In this document: positions 24,628 through 37,250 of the stretch, one piece after another
Layout of the letters: each line of letters starts with the position of its first letter
How positions within the stretch are numbered: position 1 is the first letter of the stretch
Assembly: GCA_008508345.1 (NCBI GenBank)
Contig: QNGE01003249.1
Location: forward strand, 1-64,000
Length of the DNA stretch: 64,000 bases
Source of the DNA: Paragonimus westermani
Lineage: Eukaryota; Platyhelminthes; Trematoda; Plagiorchiida; Troglotrematidae
Direction: 5' to 3'
The notes under the pieces: model-generated
Told to the model about the DNA's origin: nothing
The model's input: only the letters and a program-made list of their open reading frames with translations
Databases searched by the model: none
Position numbers and translations under genes: made by a program

Positions 24628-24746
24628 TTCTGCCAGGAAAGTTGGATGAAATTGAAAAAGATTTTGAAACTAAAGAGATTGCAGTAGAGCCTACGGCGTA
24701 TCGCCAAAAGTATTCGGATGACAAAATGTTGTCTGTAGTTTCCTGA
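24628..24746 (+). CDS. Candidate terminal exon, plus strand
   Basis: After a good acceptor (tgtttatttccag, ending 24,627) the plus strand reads LPGKLDEIEKDFETKEIAVE and then TAYRQKYSDDKMLSVVS before a TGA stop. The sequence is acidic and hydrophilic. A poly(A) signal AATAAA at 24,859-24,864 follows the stop by about 110 nt. The upstream exon was not found, and the family is not recognised. The match of acceptor, composition, stop and poly(A) signal supports a real 3' end. Confidence 0.45.
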
Positions 24747-24858
24747 GAGGCACATCCACAGTGGCGATCAACGATAAACGAAGACGACCGTTCGGTTTAT
24801 TTAAGCTGCAGGTATTTAATCTACCGACTGACACTCAATACAACAACGGGGGTTCGAC

Positions 24859-24864
24859 AATAAA
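24859..24864 (+). terminator. Poly(A) signal AATAAA
   Basis: Canonical hexamer about 110 nt after the stop of the candidate terminal exon at 24,628-24,746. Confidence 0.4.
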
Positions 24865-24876
24865 ATGTACACTTGT

Positions 24877-26229
24877 TTATGTTATCAAGGCGGAAAGTGT
24901 CCAAATAAACGTTAGAACACTACCTTTCGTTTGACTACCCAAAAGATAAGAGAGCCCGTCTCTCACAAACACGGATGGCCCCGGCACAGTTTTAGATGAA
25001 CGAAGCCCCAGGTCTCGTGGACATCTCACTGAGAGTTTACGATGTTTAGTGATAAATGAAACTGAAGCTTGGGCAGCCACGGCGTGTGGAGGCAGCACTG
25101 CTATGACCCTACAAAGAAATTGATGTGCTTTAGCGAAAAAGCCTATTAATACACGACTCGTGACACGGATTAGTAGCTCGACAAGTTTGTCAATATTGAC
25201 GAGATTTGCCTGCCTTGAACGATAAAAGTATAGTCTTTTTTCAACTGGAAGAAAAATGGTCACTTTCTGCGCTTTATCAGAACGCGCCAGTTGTAGGAAT
25301 CTCAGAGAAAATGACCACTGATGTGGTAGACTTGTCTGGAAATTTGGCCTATGGGTGATCGTCTTTGCCAAACTGATGAAATATCGCCTTCAAGACTTAC
25401 TGCTTGGCTTTCCTGTGTGCAGTAAGGCGCACATTGACATTTCCATTGATTGTTAACGAATGAAACACGGAGGATTTCCGTACATTCAACGCCGCCGAAG
25501 CATTCCTGTGCGGTTTTGGTGAGTGTTACACTGGGTGCTCTAATCCGCTACTAACTACTTAGATTAACAAACATACCCTGTAGCGGTCACGTGTACAGAG
25601 AGTGGTTACTGAGATAGGTGCACCTACAAAATGGTGAAAGTCAAATTACTCCGTCGCGGAACACTGGGTTCAAACCAGTCAAAGTAAGTGTTCCTAACGT
25701 TTTCGGCGTAGTATTCAGGAACACTATGGACACATCCTGTAGTTCACCGAAACGTCATTAGTTAAGTGTACTTACTGATCTCGTCCTGTTCGCAAACATT
25801 TGGGTTTGACACTGCAGCTGTCCTGATAAGCAGCCAACGGAAATGGGCACGTTTTAGGTAGCCGTTATAACTTAATCCGAAGATCTGACGACTACTGATA
25901 TACCTTGTTCGTGTATGGTTGTGATTTTAAATTCTGTCTGTCTCCTTATTTGTACATGACTCTTACCCTTTCTGTTATCTTGGCCTGGCGGTCAGGCTTG
26001 GGTGCTGACTAGGACTTCGGTCCTTGCAGGTACTGTCGTGACAGATTGGCCATAGGAGGGCAGTCAAACAAAAGGCAGGTGCGCTGTTTGTTGATGGTGC
26101 AAGTCTGTTGTGTTTTGGTTCTGCTTGATGTTTGTTCCTGTCTGGTCTGGTTTTGTGTGTTTGTGATTCGTTTGTCTCTTAAGTTGTTAATCTTATAAAA
26201 ATCATGTGAGTGTGTTGACTTCATAGGCG
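24877..26229. other. Unassigned region with a 164-codon minus-strand frame
   Basis: The minus-strand frame 24,877-25,371 is the longest here, but the plus strand is also nearly open and neither translation shows a domain. At 25,668-25,679 the plus strand has a B-box-like GGTTCAAACCAG. From about 25,930 the sequence may be the 5' untranslated part of the LINE that follows. Confidence 0.35.
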
Positions 26230-29200
26230 TGTGGCCTTGAGCCTGTGCAATCTGGTTGTTACTAGTGGTCGATGATGGTGTATTTGTGTGTATGTGTTAC
26301 CGGCTGCTTAGCAGTACATGTTTTTGAACCAAGTGCCTTTGTTGAGGGCTCTAACCGCTCTTCCGTATACGTCTGGGCTGCCTGGCAGTATCCCAAGCCC
26401 ACATAAAACCATGATTCACAACACAAACCAAATACTATGTTGCATCGGCCTTCGCGCAGGATAAACCGGGTTTGCAGCGGGGTGGATGGGCGAAAATACG
26501 CCACAGCCAAATCCTCCAAATGCCCCAACTACCCGCCCCCTAATGACCCCTGCAGCACGAATCCTAGAGCAGGAAATGCTTACTGGGATATCAGTAACAC
26601 GACGAACATCCTGAGACACGCTGGGGGGCGCAAAACACTCTCAGTTGGGACTTGAAACATGTAAACGCCGTTGCATCACTGCGGTATCACAGGAAGGCCA
26701 GAACGCTACACCGCAGTGATCACCATGGAACTGAGCCGCCACGGCATCCATGTAACAACATTAAATGAAACAATGCTTACAAGTCAAGGTAGGCTCCGAC
26801 AAGCAAGTGTTGAGTGCACCGTTTTGGATAGGCCTTCCGACGGACAATGTTTGGGAGCATAATGTCTGTATCGCAGCGGATGGTAGCATCCATTATTTGA
26901 TAATAGGCGAACCACACGGCATCAGCCCACGAATACCGTCCTTGTGCCTGCGACTTGTTCGAGGTAAATGTGCCACATTTGTTACTGTTTATGGTCCAAC
27001 TCCGTGTCACATCGATGAGACAAAGAACGAGTTCTGCGATCAGCTATGTGCCACTATCTGGTCGGCACCGGTGAGTTACCGACTGTTTTTTCTGGGTGAT
27101 TTGGACGCAATAGTTGGGTGCGATCCAACAACCTGGCCGGCAGTCACCTTGTAGCGAGAAGGCGTCCATTAAAGCACGATCTTTATTGTCCAAATCGCCA
27201 GTCACATGCAACGCGCGCTCTCTCGTTTATGAGTCATAATTCCAACCCGCAGCACTCCCCGGTTTCCGTTCACACGTCGTGTGCACTTCTAACCGGTTTA
27301 CGTGTGTGACCGGTGCCTTCTATCGGAGGGTTTTCCGCTTGCCATTCCTTGTCTGTTTGTCCGATTTCGTTACGCGATGGCTCGTCCGGCTGCTCGTGCT
27401 GTCTGCCATCCACCCAATGTTGGCCTTGACCGTATTCCAACATCGTGTCGAGATGTTCCTCTAAATGTTGGAAAAACCACGCCTCCGATCTGGCCGTCTG
27501 TCGTATTTCGCCTGCCCTGCCTCGTCCATTGGTCCGATCTAGTCGAGCGATGACTCATCCGGTCGTGCACGTTGTCCTTGATCCGATCGCGGCAGGTTTT
27601 CGAACGTACCTCCCCCCGCGTTGAGGTATTCGGCTGAGCGTTCGAGAACTCGCACCTCCGACCTGACAATCCACCACAATCTGACCTCACGGCACTGGTT
27701 CAATCTACGAGAACGGTAATCTTCTTCTACACTTGTGTGATATTCATGATTTGGCTATCACATACATCCGATTTCAGCTGAATACGAGCGACATCACGAC
27801 TCGGAATCACCCACGAGGCGGTCACCAACATTTGCTTGATTACGTGATTGTGCAGCACCGCGACGTCCGTGAAGTGAGTATCACGCGGGTGATGTGCAGC
27901 ACTGAATGTAGCATAGGTCATAGGCTGTTCAGGACCGATTTATTTACCTATGTATGTAAGAAGTTAGCTGCCAAACGAATGGAGGACTGTGGGACGAGAA
28001 CTGCTTTTTGACGTGCATCTGCCACTCGTCTGAAAGACGACCCTATTGCCACCACCCCCGAGATTACGTGGCAACAGCTCGAAGAACAGATCACAGTATC
28101 AACCACTGTGATGATCAGTGTGAAGCGTCAGAAACGTCCGGAACCGTCCGTTGATAACAACGCGACAATCTCCGCAACGGACCCATACAATGAAGACAAG
28201 AGATCAACATTCCGGTGTTCACGGGATCAAGAACGATTGATAGAGGAAGTAATGTCATCGGATACAGGGCTACGCCGATCACCGATAACATAACCAGCTC
28301 TCAGATTCGTTTGAGTTGATTTCCGGTCCATCCATCCAGTCTACCAAAGCAATGGTTGACGTGAATGCCGACTCTTCGTGCATCTAACTAGGAGACATCA
28401 TGAAAGTTTTACACAAACACATTGGTATCATACTAAACCGTCCTAATACCATTGACTAGGTGACTGCAACAGGCCATCATATCTTGCTCTCTCCCCGAAT
28501 TTCTCAGAGTTTCAGAGGACGGTCAGACAACTGCTCAGTGGAGAGGCTGCATGCGAGGAGAGTACCAAGGGAAATACTGAAGAAGGGCGGGCCGGCGTTG
28601 GAACGTACCTTGTTCCAACTCGTTCATCCCGTCTGGGAGCAGGAAGAAGTGCCACAAAAGTTCAAGAATGTCCTTATCACATCGTTGTTGTCTCGACAGC
28701 TGCAGGAGTATCGTTTTTATGAAGTTTATAGGCAAGGTGTTTGCAAGAATCCTTCTGAACCGACTGAATGTGGACGTTCTGGAGATTACTGTTCCTGATC
28801 AGCACTGTGGATTCCGGACGAATGACAGTACGATCGACCTGGTTTTTGCTGCTCAACAGCTTCAGGATAATCGCCGGAAACGCAACCGGTTCTTGTATAA
28901 TCTCTCCGTGGACTCCACCAAGGCCTCTGATTCTGTCAGCCGCGAGGTGCTGTGAACGGTGCTGGGTAAGTTTGGATGTTAAAGTAAGTTCGTCACTATG
29001 GTCAGATTGTTGCATGCGGGCGTGAGGGCGAAGGTATAATGATGATTTTGACATTGTCACTGGCTTGAAGCAGGATTGTGTCCCAGCCCCAAGTCTATTT
29101 AGTGTATATTTGACTGTCTTGTTAGCAGCTGATCTTCAGAACTCGGTGAAGAACGGCGCTGAGTTTGAGTACCGGACGGATGGACGCCTGTTGAATATTC

Positions 29201-29940
29201 GAAGTTTCAGTGCTCCAACGCAGCTACATACCCTAACGACGCGCATGCCTCTGTTCGGAGATGATAACGCGCTGTTTGCACGAAGTTCAAAGAGACTATG
29301 GCGACTGGTCACTGCTTTCGCAAGTGCGGCATCCAAATTGGGTTTGGATATCAACACGGTTAGGACATTTTCTTTCTTTCAGCCTTTTCAGGGTAGAGGT
29401 GCTGTTCCTACAGGTGAATCTGAAATTTGCACAATGAAAACGTTGTCATTATCTGCGTGGGCTTCAGTTGCTCGGATGGCAATCCGTCAACAGATTTGTT
29501 CGTGGGCCGCCAGTTAGTGTTGCTTTCGGACGCTTTGAGAGACGTGTCTGGAAGAACCACAACCTGAAACTGTCCACTGAGCTGTCTGTCTAATGCTCAA
29601 CTGTGCTGCCTATACCGCTGTACGGCAGTGGAACTTTGACATTGTGTCAACGGAACAGGCGCTATCTGATCCGTTTCTGTCTGTAATGTATAAGACGCAC
29701 CCTGGATATTCAGTGGTCAGACATGGTTTTGAACACTGTGATACTGCAACGAACGGGCATGGGCGGGAGTAAGGTTATGCTAATGCGCAATCACTTTCGT
29801 TGGCTAGGTCACGTTCGTCAAATGGGCGATGACCGCATTCTAAAGCAGTCGCTGCACGTCCACGTAAAATCAAGTATGCGAAATCCTGGTGACCAAAAGT
29901 TGAGGTACCACAATGGTATCTAGATAAGTCATTCGAATTT
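26230..29940 (+). mobile_element. LINE, nearly complete but decayed (endonuclease and RT)
   Basis: From 5' to 3' the plus strand shows a leader, then an AP-endonuclease domain starting near TLSVGT at 26,636 with ITGRPERYTAVITMELSRHG, ETMLTSQGRLRQAS, HGISPRIPSLCLRLVRGK and FFLGDLDA (27,090). After a diverged block at 27.15-27.7 kb comes GGHQHLLDYVIVQHRDVREV (27,815). RT blocks follow: FMKFIGKVFARILLNRLNV (28,715), VPDQHCGFRTNDSTIDLVFA, a degraded KQDCVPAPSLFSVYLT (29,067) and a catalytic box written FGDDNALF (29,255). The end carries HFRWLGHVRQMGDDRILK (29,790). Many stops and frameshifts are present. Its RT differs from that of the 11.5-kb LINE, so at least two families occur here. Confidence 0.85.
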
Positions 29941-30000
29941 TAATGTTGTGGCCGCAAGATACAGCTTCTAAAATTGTTTACTACATGAAACCTCGTACGG

Positions 30001-30440
30001 GTTATGCGAAAACCTAGGATAACGAACACGCACACTTATTTGCTTGACTGATCTGTATCAACACATATTTGATAGTAGTCATTCTGCTTGGTGACACGTC
30101 CTCCATAGTGTGTTCCAATAGCCGCTTCTGGTCCCTCGCCTTTCTGACGGGGAGATCTGTCCTTTAATTCTCTAATATACGCACTATACTACTCACAAAG
30201 TAAACTGCATATTATACAATAGTGACGTTAAGTGTATATGTTGGGAACACGTGGCGTTGATTCGGACTGTCTGGAGAAATATGTTCTGAAAGGACGTTTG
30301 CAAGTTCACTAAACAGTGATTGCGCAGCCCAGGACGGAAGCGCGCAGTATGCAAAGAAACCGTCGGTACCATAGGTCGTGATGGCATGACTATATGGCGT
30401 TGCGATGTGTGGGGCTGCAAGTGCGCTGGCCACCTTGGAT
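30001..30440. repeat. Dispersed repeat, copy 1 (also at 43.0 kb)
   Basis: The segment aligns by eye with 43,010-43,275: 'cgaacacgcacactta', 'tgacacgtcctccatagtgtgt', 'ttccaatagccgcttctggt', 'ccctttaattctc' type blocks, and 'actgctcac.aa' recur in the same order. Neither copy shows a coding domain. It could be an LTR or 5' leader of a retroelement, since such blocks without coding potential recur at ends of elements. Confidence 0.55.
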
Positions 30441-33400
30441 TAGTAAGTCACCAACGTACTCATGACACACCGTCAGCCAGGAGACAAGGAGCACGATAAG
30501 CTCAAGCAGATTATACCCATCATATCCATTTTTTCATGTTCGCATCGACCAGTGACCGCCGCCGCTTGGCAGTTAATCCGCTCTCCTTTTCAAAAACCTG
30601 GATATCTGTGGCCTTCTATCTTTCTTTTTCTTCAGCTTCGTTATCTGTTTTCTTCTAGTTCAATCATGAATTTTGTTTTTGTTCCTATCCCTTCTTCAAT
30701 GCACTAGCATGTACCTGCATGTTGAGCCATTTCTTGTATTACAGTTTCAATATTTTTGTTCTCCGTTTAGGTCTTACCATTAGTCTCTCTTGGTGTATTT
30801 CTTGAGACGTAGGGGTTTCAATTTCCAGTTAGCCTATGAACTGACTAGCCAGCACTGGCCAGCTGGATATAAAAACCTAACCAACACACTGCCTGGTCTT
30901 ATTCCTTCGGGTTTACATTAGATGCATGGCGTGATTTAAACCACGAATGGTGCAGCGCAAGCCACTCGCGGTGATGATTAAGCGGAGGCGTCCTTTGGCT
31001 CCGGTCACTGTGACATGCTAGTCTGAAATATATGGTGCCAACCATATGTTTCTTGTAATCATACATAACCTGTGGATATGTATTCAAAATGCATAGTCTC
31101 CTGCTAGTTTACGCCACTCGGTTCGTATCTTTTGGTTCCAGTATACAAATCATTAAGCAGGCAAGTTACTTCACGCTTGTTGGGAAATAATCTCGTGACT
31201 ATCATTTGTAGACTGTCGCAAATTTTTGTGAGTTGTGAATATACACACCATGTTGATTTATTATGTAAAAGGGTGCATACGTTCTGTATCTAATTGCGGT
31301 TGTGACGTAACTTCATTGCGAGTGGTTATTTGTGGCCTATATTTTCCTTTAGTTAACAGAAAGAATATATAATTAGCTGCGAGAATGACACAAGATCCCT
31401 CAGGGGTGTGCACTGCTCTCTTCCTTTGCACACCTCTTTACATGGCGTATTAGTTAACTATGCACTGAAATTGCCTACCCATACCGCGATCACTAGTTCA
31501 GAGGCTGATGAACAGTCTCAAACAGACGCAGGTTTAAATATTTAGATATATTTCGATTTACTGACACCCTGTCGGCCAGGCAAACAAGATCTATTTCATG
31601 GTCAGTTTGCATTGATAATGACTACGAGAATCAAAATTTCAAATGATTCGTGTATCGTATGGTTCTTGCGGTCATACAAACATTCCGCGGCCGGTGGTCT
31701 AGTAACTAAGGATTTAAGCCTGTGACACATACTGCCGGTTTGACTCTCTGTCAAATTATCTCAATCTGCTTTGTTTAATTCGGGACGGAACCGGTTGCGA
31801 GGGTTGTTAAAAGAATGGGCACGTAAAAATATTTTCACAACAAACAGAGGCACTAGACCAGAATGGAAACATTATTGAAAACATGCCATCCGTTTGATTG
31901 AATTATGATCTGGAGAACTATGTAGATCTATTTTAAGCCTTTGGTCTAATTCTGAGGTTTTGTATTTGGTGTCTAAACCATTTGCAGCAATTTTAGGCCA
32001 ATTTTCCCTACTTTTTAGTCTTTAGTCCAAATTCCAAGCCAGTGAGTCTCTGAGACATCTGTCATTCTGTTAATATGGTAGCATACATAAAGTTAATGAT
32101 ATTACTGAGCTTTCTAGTAACAAATGAGAGTCACCGTATTGATGTATGGTGTGGCAACAACTGCAAGTTTTAATTTCACTAGGTTTCAGACATTTTGATT
32201 GATGATTTGACCACACGGAATCTGAACCGCGAGGACGAAATGAATAGCTTATGCGACAGAAATACCTCCAGGAATCCTGGCAATATTTGGACGCATTTTT
32301 CAGCTTATATGTGAGAAAGCTTAACTCGCAAGTGCAAAAGTGACCAAAGGTTGCTCCTGTTCACAGATGTTGAAGTACCGAAGTTGGTTCGTGAATCTTC
32401 TTCGTCATTACCAGGCCTTGGGCAATGTGTCTACGAAATAGGATTGCAGATAGGAACACTTCAGTTTTGGTGTCTGGTCGTAATCGTCACCTCGACTTAT
32501 ACTGAGATAGTACGTAAAGACTGTCCTGAAAGATCAGCCCTTTCTTTCCCCCGGACTTGAAGGATATCAAACTAACTGCTATTCATATTTATGACTTAAT
32601 TCAACGTAGTCTGCGGAAGCGACCGTGGTCGACATGACAGCACCAGGGGGATTCGTATTTCGACTGAACCAACCCCGCGACTGAAAATAGCCTGTTGTCT
32701 GGTCTACTGACAAGCAGTTTATCTTAGCTATTCCCATTCAGACCCACCTAGTGTTTGAACTGCGCAGATGGTTGACGGTATCTATGTTCAAAACAGTGAG
32801 ACGGGTCGACGAAGCGTATCGATTCAGTTAGTTGATCATTTTGTTCGAACTTGTTGGGACATTTTGAGCACGGAGGTCACTGGAGAACAATAATTAGAAA
32901 TGTGGGGAGCGCACAGTTGGAGGTGTTCATGAGAAAGAGGTGCTCAGTTATCTGAATGTTAAAACGTTTAACCCATCATGTGTGCTCACCGCGAAACGGC
33001 GTTAAAGTAAAGACCCTCAAAGACAAATTTCATGGATGAGTACCTTGACGTGCTAGGCGAGAATGTGCACCAAAATGTACAAATGTTTCTTAAAAAACCT
33101 GAACAAACCGTGTCCTTAAACCGGGTAGATATGAGTAACAACATGTTTTCAAGAGGCCGTGTGTTTGACGGACGCAGTTATTCAGCAGGGAAAATGAAGG
33201 CAATTCTGTAGAGCGAAATGAGGCAGATGTCATACAGAAAAATTTCTGTTTAAACTTGGTATGTCAGACTGGATCCGGATTACATGGTTTAGGTACAGAC
33301 TAGATCACGTACGCAATACAGTGCTACATATCGAAAGGTTTTTCAAACGTTTCGCTTGGTTTTCATCTGTTTGTGTTTCGCTAACGTTGTGCCATTTCAG

Positions 33401-34960
33401 TGTAATCTGGGAGACCTTGAATAAATGTTTAATTGGATCATTGGTGAAATTTGACGTAAAACAATTTGGGATAAATGCCATCATCATAGTTAACAGTTAG
33501 ATTGTGCATAAGAAAGCACACGAAGTTACTTAGTGTATGCATTGCAGTATTTCAATTTTTTTGTATCGTGGATCTTTTTCAGTCCGATCGAAGAGGTATT
33601 CGGTAGATTCACGCAGATGGATTCTGCCAGGTAATTTTAACACTTAATCATGCTGTTTTGGTTGATATAAGCTGAACAACACCCACAACTGATCACAGCC
33701 GTCGTATTCTCGCTCAACAGTACACTATCGAGTAGCCAAGGCTGCGTTTGGAAAGCGCTCCGTTTTGACTGTTCATGTTTCTATTGGTTATTGTGTCTAA
33801 CACCATCGCCGGAACATACTGCAACCATTCTGTTGAGTTGCATTTCAGTAGATTTTGGTTTACAGTTGTACTGCTTACGATCGACATGCCTTTAGTTTTG
33901 GAGATGCAGTTTTTCACCATGTTGATATGTGGACACGCTGAGTTCTGACATAATTTCCACTGGTTTTATTTTTCGTGGCATTTTATTCCACTGATCGGTG
34001 AACTATGGGCTGAATAGCGCATGGTAAACATGGGTGGAAGGCTGAAAACTGGACTCTTCGATGTGGGCTCTAACACTTAAATACGTATGGTTTTACTGGC
34101 TCTGGCCGAACTAATCTGACCGAAGTCAGTAAAACTATATCAAACATTGAAATTAACTATCGCGATTTTAGTAGTGAAAGAACATTCCAGGCTTTCGTCT
34201 TGGAGTTTACATAGTTTTCTGCCCACACGGATGATACCTCTTCCGAACCTGCCGTTTGTTTGTGAGTAGGCGAGTTTCGGTCACCATCGCCCGAAAAGTA
34301 GAACAAGTCACACAAAACTTATCCCAGGTGTTTGAATGGTGGTCATCCTAGTAACAGTCCTAATGACTACCTTTACACCTGGAAGCAGGATTAAAAACTC
34401 TGAATAATGGATCAGCCGTGATCTTCTACAGTAGACAGGAGTGTCCAAGGTAGTTGAAGAACCTCCGGCTTAGATGACTTAGTGTCAATCCAGTGGGACG
34501 AACCGCCTCACCTTAGTGACGTAGATATCTCTTGGCTGCTACACGACGGGAAAAGTACGACTGACGACAGATTAGACTTACCGAAGTGAGTTCTGATATT
34601 ACAACTGGCCGAGATAATGGTGGATACTGGAAGTTGTTGACCATATATTAAAGTGTGTTAACCGGCTACTTATGGTCAACGGACTAAACAAACCTCAGAG
34701 GAGGCCAACTACTGCATGCGCGTCCTCAATCCACTTCGTTTTAATGACATTTTCTGTTAGGTTGCTCCGGAACTTTTCCACGCTGCCCCTGCATTGATCT
34801 GTTTTGTGAAGAATCTTAGGAACTACTCTATGAATCTGCCACGTGTACAAGTTGTCACTGTCTCAAATGACATTAAATTTCTTCAAGAGAACGTGTAATT
34901 ATTTGGTGCACATTCCTTGAAAAATATATGACCGTAAGCCCCTATCACAGCTAGTCCAGC
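30441..34960. other. Long stretch without a recognised gene
   Basis: No domain, splice pattern or repeat family is clear. The only motif of note is a tRNA-like pair of boxes at 31,690-31,750, listed separately. Frames at 32,351-32,560 and 33,261-33,500 are short and unsupported. Confidence 0.4.
31690..31750 (+). repeat. tRNA-like (SINE-type) A and B boxes
   Basis: GGTGGTCTAGTAACTAAGG (31,693-31,711) resembles a tRNA D arm with A box, and CCGGTTTGACTCT (31,735-31,747) a diverged B box. The spacing of about 26 bp is a little short for a tRNA. It is too decayed to be a working tRNA gene. Confidence 0.4.
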
Positions 34961-35149
34961 ATGTTACAAATTTACTTACCTGGTTTGACTAATGAAATCC
35001 ATTGTTGTATGAATTTTGGTACCCTTTCATTACATGATCGTATTGACTTATGTCAGGAGTGTATTCGGCCCGGTCGTTTTCCATCAGATTTCCTCAGAAC
35101 TCTGTCTGTGAAACTAGTGTTCAGTAACGACAGACCGGCTATTTTCCAA

Positions 35150-35800
35150 GTCAACGCGGCCCACTAAAATCTCTACAAGATCATAGGGGCGCAACAACAC
35201 CTTACTGCTTTGTTAGCTGACCGTACTTATGTAGGCCGTGTAGGGTTTAAGAACTTCACCGAGGATATCATCAAGAAAACTGTAACTAAAACGCTTCAGA
35301 ATCTTCATGGGCCGTTGGTTTGTACCATCAACAAGCCCAATTTTCCCACTGATGCCCTGAAGCGTGTCCACAACATGTCATGTAAGCAGTTTACGCAGGC
35401 CTAGCTAGAAGTACTTTCTGTGGGCTTGAAGTACAAGCTTCTGCCGAAAAAAACTCAACTGGTTGAAGACTCAAGCTCAGTTTAAAAACCTACACGATCA
35501 GCTAAAAGGATTTTCCCACTTTGACAGAAATTACAGATTGGTTTGGTGCTAGAATGATCAATGTTTCACAACAGTTCATATCGTCAACCATTCACCAGCG
35601 TTGTTGTCTACTTTCTGAACATTATTAGACCATCAAAACACTGAGACAGATGCAAGATGTGGCATTTCTGTGACCAGACAAAGGCGCTGGTATTGTACTC
35701 CTGAATAAAGCCGATTATATGATGAAAATTAGTTAACAATGATGGATGCCAGCTATTCATGATGCTATCATTTCCTAGTTGATTCTAGATCAAATCTCTG
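35150..35800 (+). mobile_element. Penelope-like element, N-terminal part of the RT frame
   Basis: Plus-strand frames read LLADRTYVGRVGFKNFTEDI, then LSVGLKYKLLPKKTQLVE and, near 35,650-35,720, the block DVAF-plus-PDKGAGIVLLNKADYM in diverged form (seen as TKALVLYS and nearby frames). The order 'LSLGxKY', then 'RPDKGxGIVLLN.xDY', is typical of the region before the RT core in Penelope-like proteins. The RT core and the GIY-YIG part are absent. Frame breaks occur at 35,404 and after. Confidence 0.6.
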
Positions 35801-36431
35801 TTTATCTACTAATCTGTATACCAAAACTGGGCCAACTCGGTTTTGGTGCAGGTAGAAGAAAACACGGTCCATTTCGGTTCAAATTGTTGATTAGAAGCTT
35901 AGTGATCACAAGATGTTCAACCCATTAGTACGAAACCATTTCAACTGACATTTTATCAGTTGATGCGACTTGTGGCCATTAATTAACTTCTTCACATGGT
36001 ACGTGATTATTACTTTTAGTTTGTGACCCGAGCACACTTAATTATTCTACAGTTTTTGGTGCTATGGTTTGGTGGAAAACCATGAAAAACCACCCCTCAT
36101 GTGTGTATGGAGAGAGCATGAGGCAAGAAAGAAAAATGAGCAACTCAGTCAGTGTAAATTTTCACCGAAGCAGACTATTTTTCCTCTTCGTACACCAGTA
36201 CCAAGCTGGACCACGAGAATAAACGAATGAAGCTCATGTGTGCATTGAGCAACCGGCATTCACAATTGATAAAGTGGGCGGTCGGCATCGAGAGGCAAAA
36301 ACTGACTTCCTATTTTAAGGTTGAGTGGGTGAATGCACAACTTGTTGGTTTGACCAAGATACGTGTTTCAGCTTGTGTTTACACAAGCGACAGGAAATAA
36401 TTTTGCTTCCCTCTGGCAGGGGCCAACGTCA
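35801..36431. other. Nothing recognised
   Basis: A short region between the Penelope-like piece and the minisatellite. It may hold more diverged element sequence. Confidence 0.4.
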
Positions 36432-36432
36432 C

Positions 36433-36611
36433 TTTATTATTATTATTATTATTATCATCCAAATCATCATCATCACCCAAATCATCATCATCATCCAAAT
36501 CATCATCATCATCCAAATCATCATCATCATCATCCAAATCATCATCATCATCCAAATCATCATCATCATCCAAATCATCATCATCATCCAAATCATCATC
36601 ATCATCATCAT
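36433..36611. repeat. LINE-tail minisatellite, (ATT)n then 18-bp units
   Basis: A TTA/ATT run at 36,433-36,456 is followed by about eight units of CATCATCATCATCCAAAT (18 bp, one of 21 bp) and a final CAT run. On the minus strand this array is the direct extension of the LINE 3' end at 36,612, whose sister copies end in ATG/TGA triplets. Frames of Asp/Leu, Met/Ile or His/Pro across it are artefacts of the repeat. Confidence 0.9.
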
Positions 36612-37100
36612 GACCATGGACAGCAATACATCAGTGGTTCTCACGGATGCTTAACTGCCACACAACCATGAATGAAAACGCAAATCCCTTACAGAAAGAG
36701 AGGCGAAAAAAGAAGGGGAGCGGAAAGGACCTAACTACTTAAAATTGATAATTCTATGTTCAAACATTTAGCATCGAGGCGCCTACACCTTTGCAAACAA
36801 ACAATCGAGTTATAAGTGAAAGTAAGGTGACATCAGCAAGACAGCTTCCTTACAGCTTTCACTACCATGCGTCATTTCATGGACAGTTCGGTCACACAAC
36901 AGCATTTACGCTACTGAACCCGACTAGCTGCCACCTTATCTATAGTCTTCAACTACCGATTCTGTAAGTCGCGAGGTCCCCAGCCAGCGGGACGAACCCG
37001 AACTACAGTGGCCAACTCCTCTGTGTCACTTAGGCAGGTGAAAACCTGCACTGGTATGAGGCGTTTACAGTGATTCACGAGAACGGATAGTGTAAAGTAA
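36612..37100 (-). mobile_element. LINE 3' end, minus strand
   Basis: The reverse complement matches the 3' UTR of the 11.5-13.1 kb LINE: 'ccactgatgtattgctgtc', the 'ttaagcat' and pyrimidine-rich segments, the 'ggcgcctcgatg' region and 'ttgtctgtgaaat'. It is 5'-truncated near 37,100. Confidence 0.7.
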
Positions 37101-37174
37101 GCTGAAACTAGTTAGAGCTGGTTGTTAGTTCGATTATTACGCAGACACCTCTCAGAAAGTGTTAATAATAAGGT

Positions 37175-37250
37175 GTCATAGCCGGTATGAATCCAGTAGT
37201 CGGATTCTATGGTAAAGTGTTTGACCGGTTCATTATAGGCTACTGATTGG
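37175..37250 (-). repeat. tRNA-like (SINE-type) unit, decayed
   Basis: The minus strand reads TAGCCTATAATGAACCGG, as a loose A box, then after about 30 bp GGATTCATACC (37,194-37,184), one step from the B-box consensus. A short CCGG pairing follows. It is too diverged to be a tRNA gene. Confidence 0.35.

Noticed and set aside
24877..25371. 164-codon minus-strand frame
   Set aside because: No domain, no splice context, and the plus strand is nearly open over the same bases; not called a gene.
36325..36671. Frames of Ile, His/Pro, Met/Ile and Asp/Leu repeats on both strands
   Set aside because: All four frames across the minisatellite are open simply because the unit has no stop; the array is a LINE tail.
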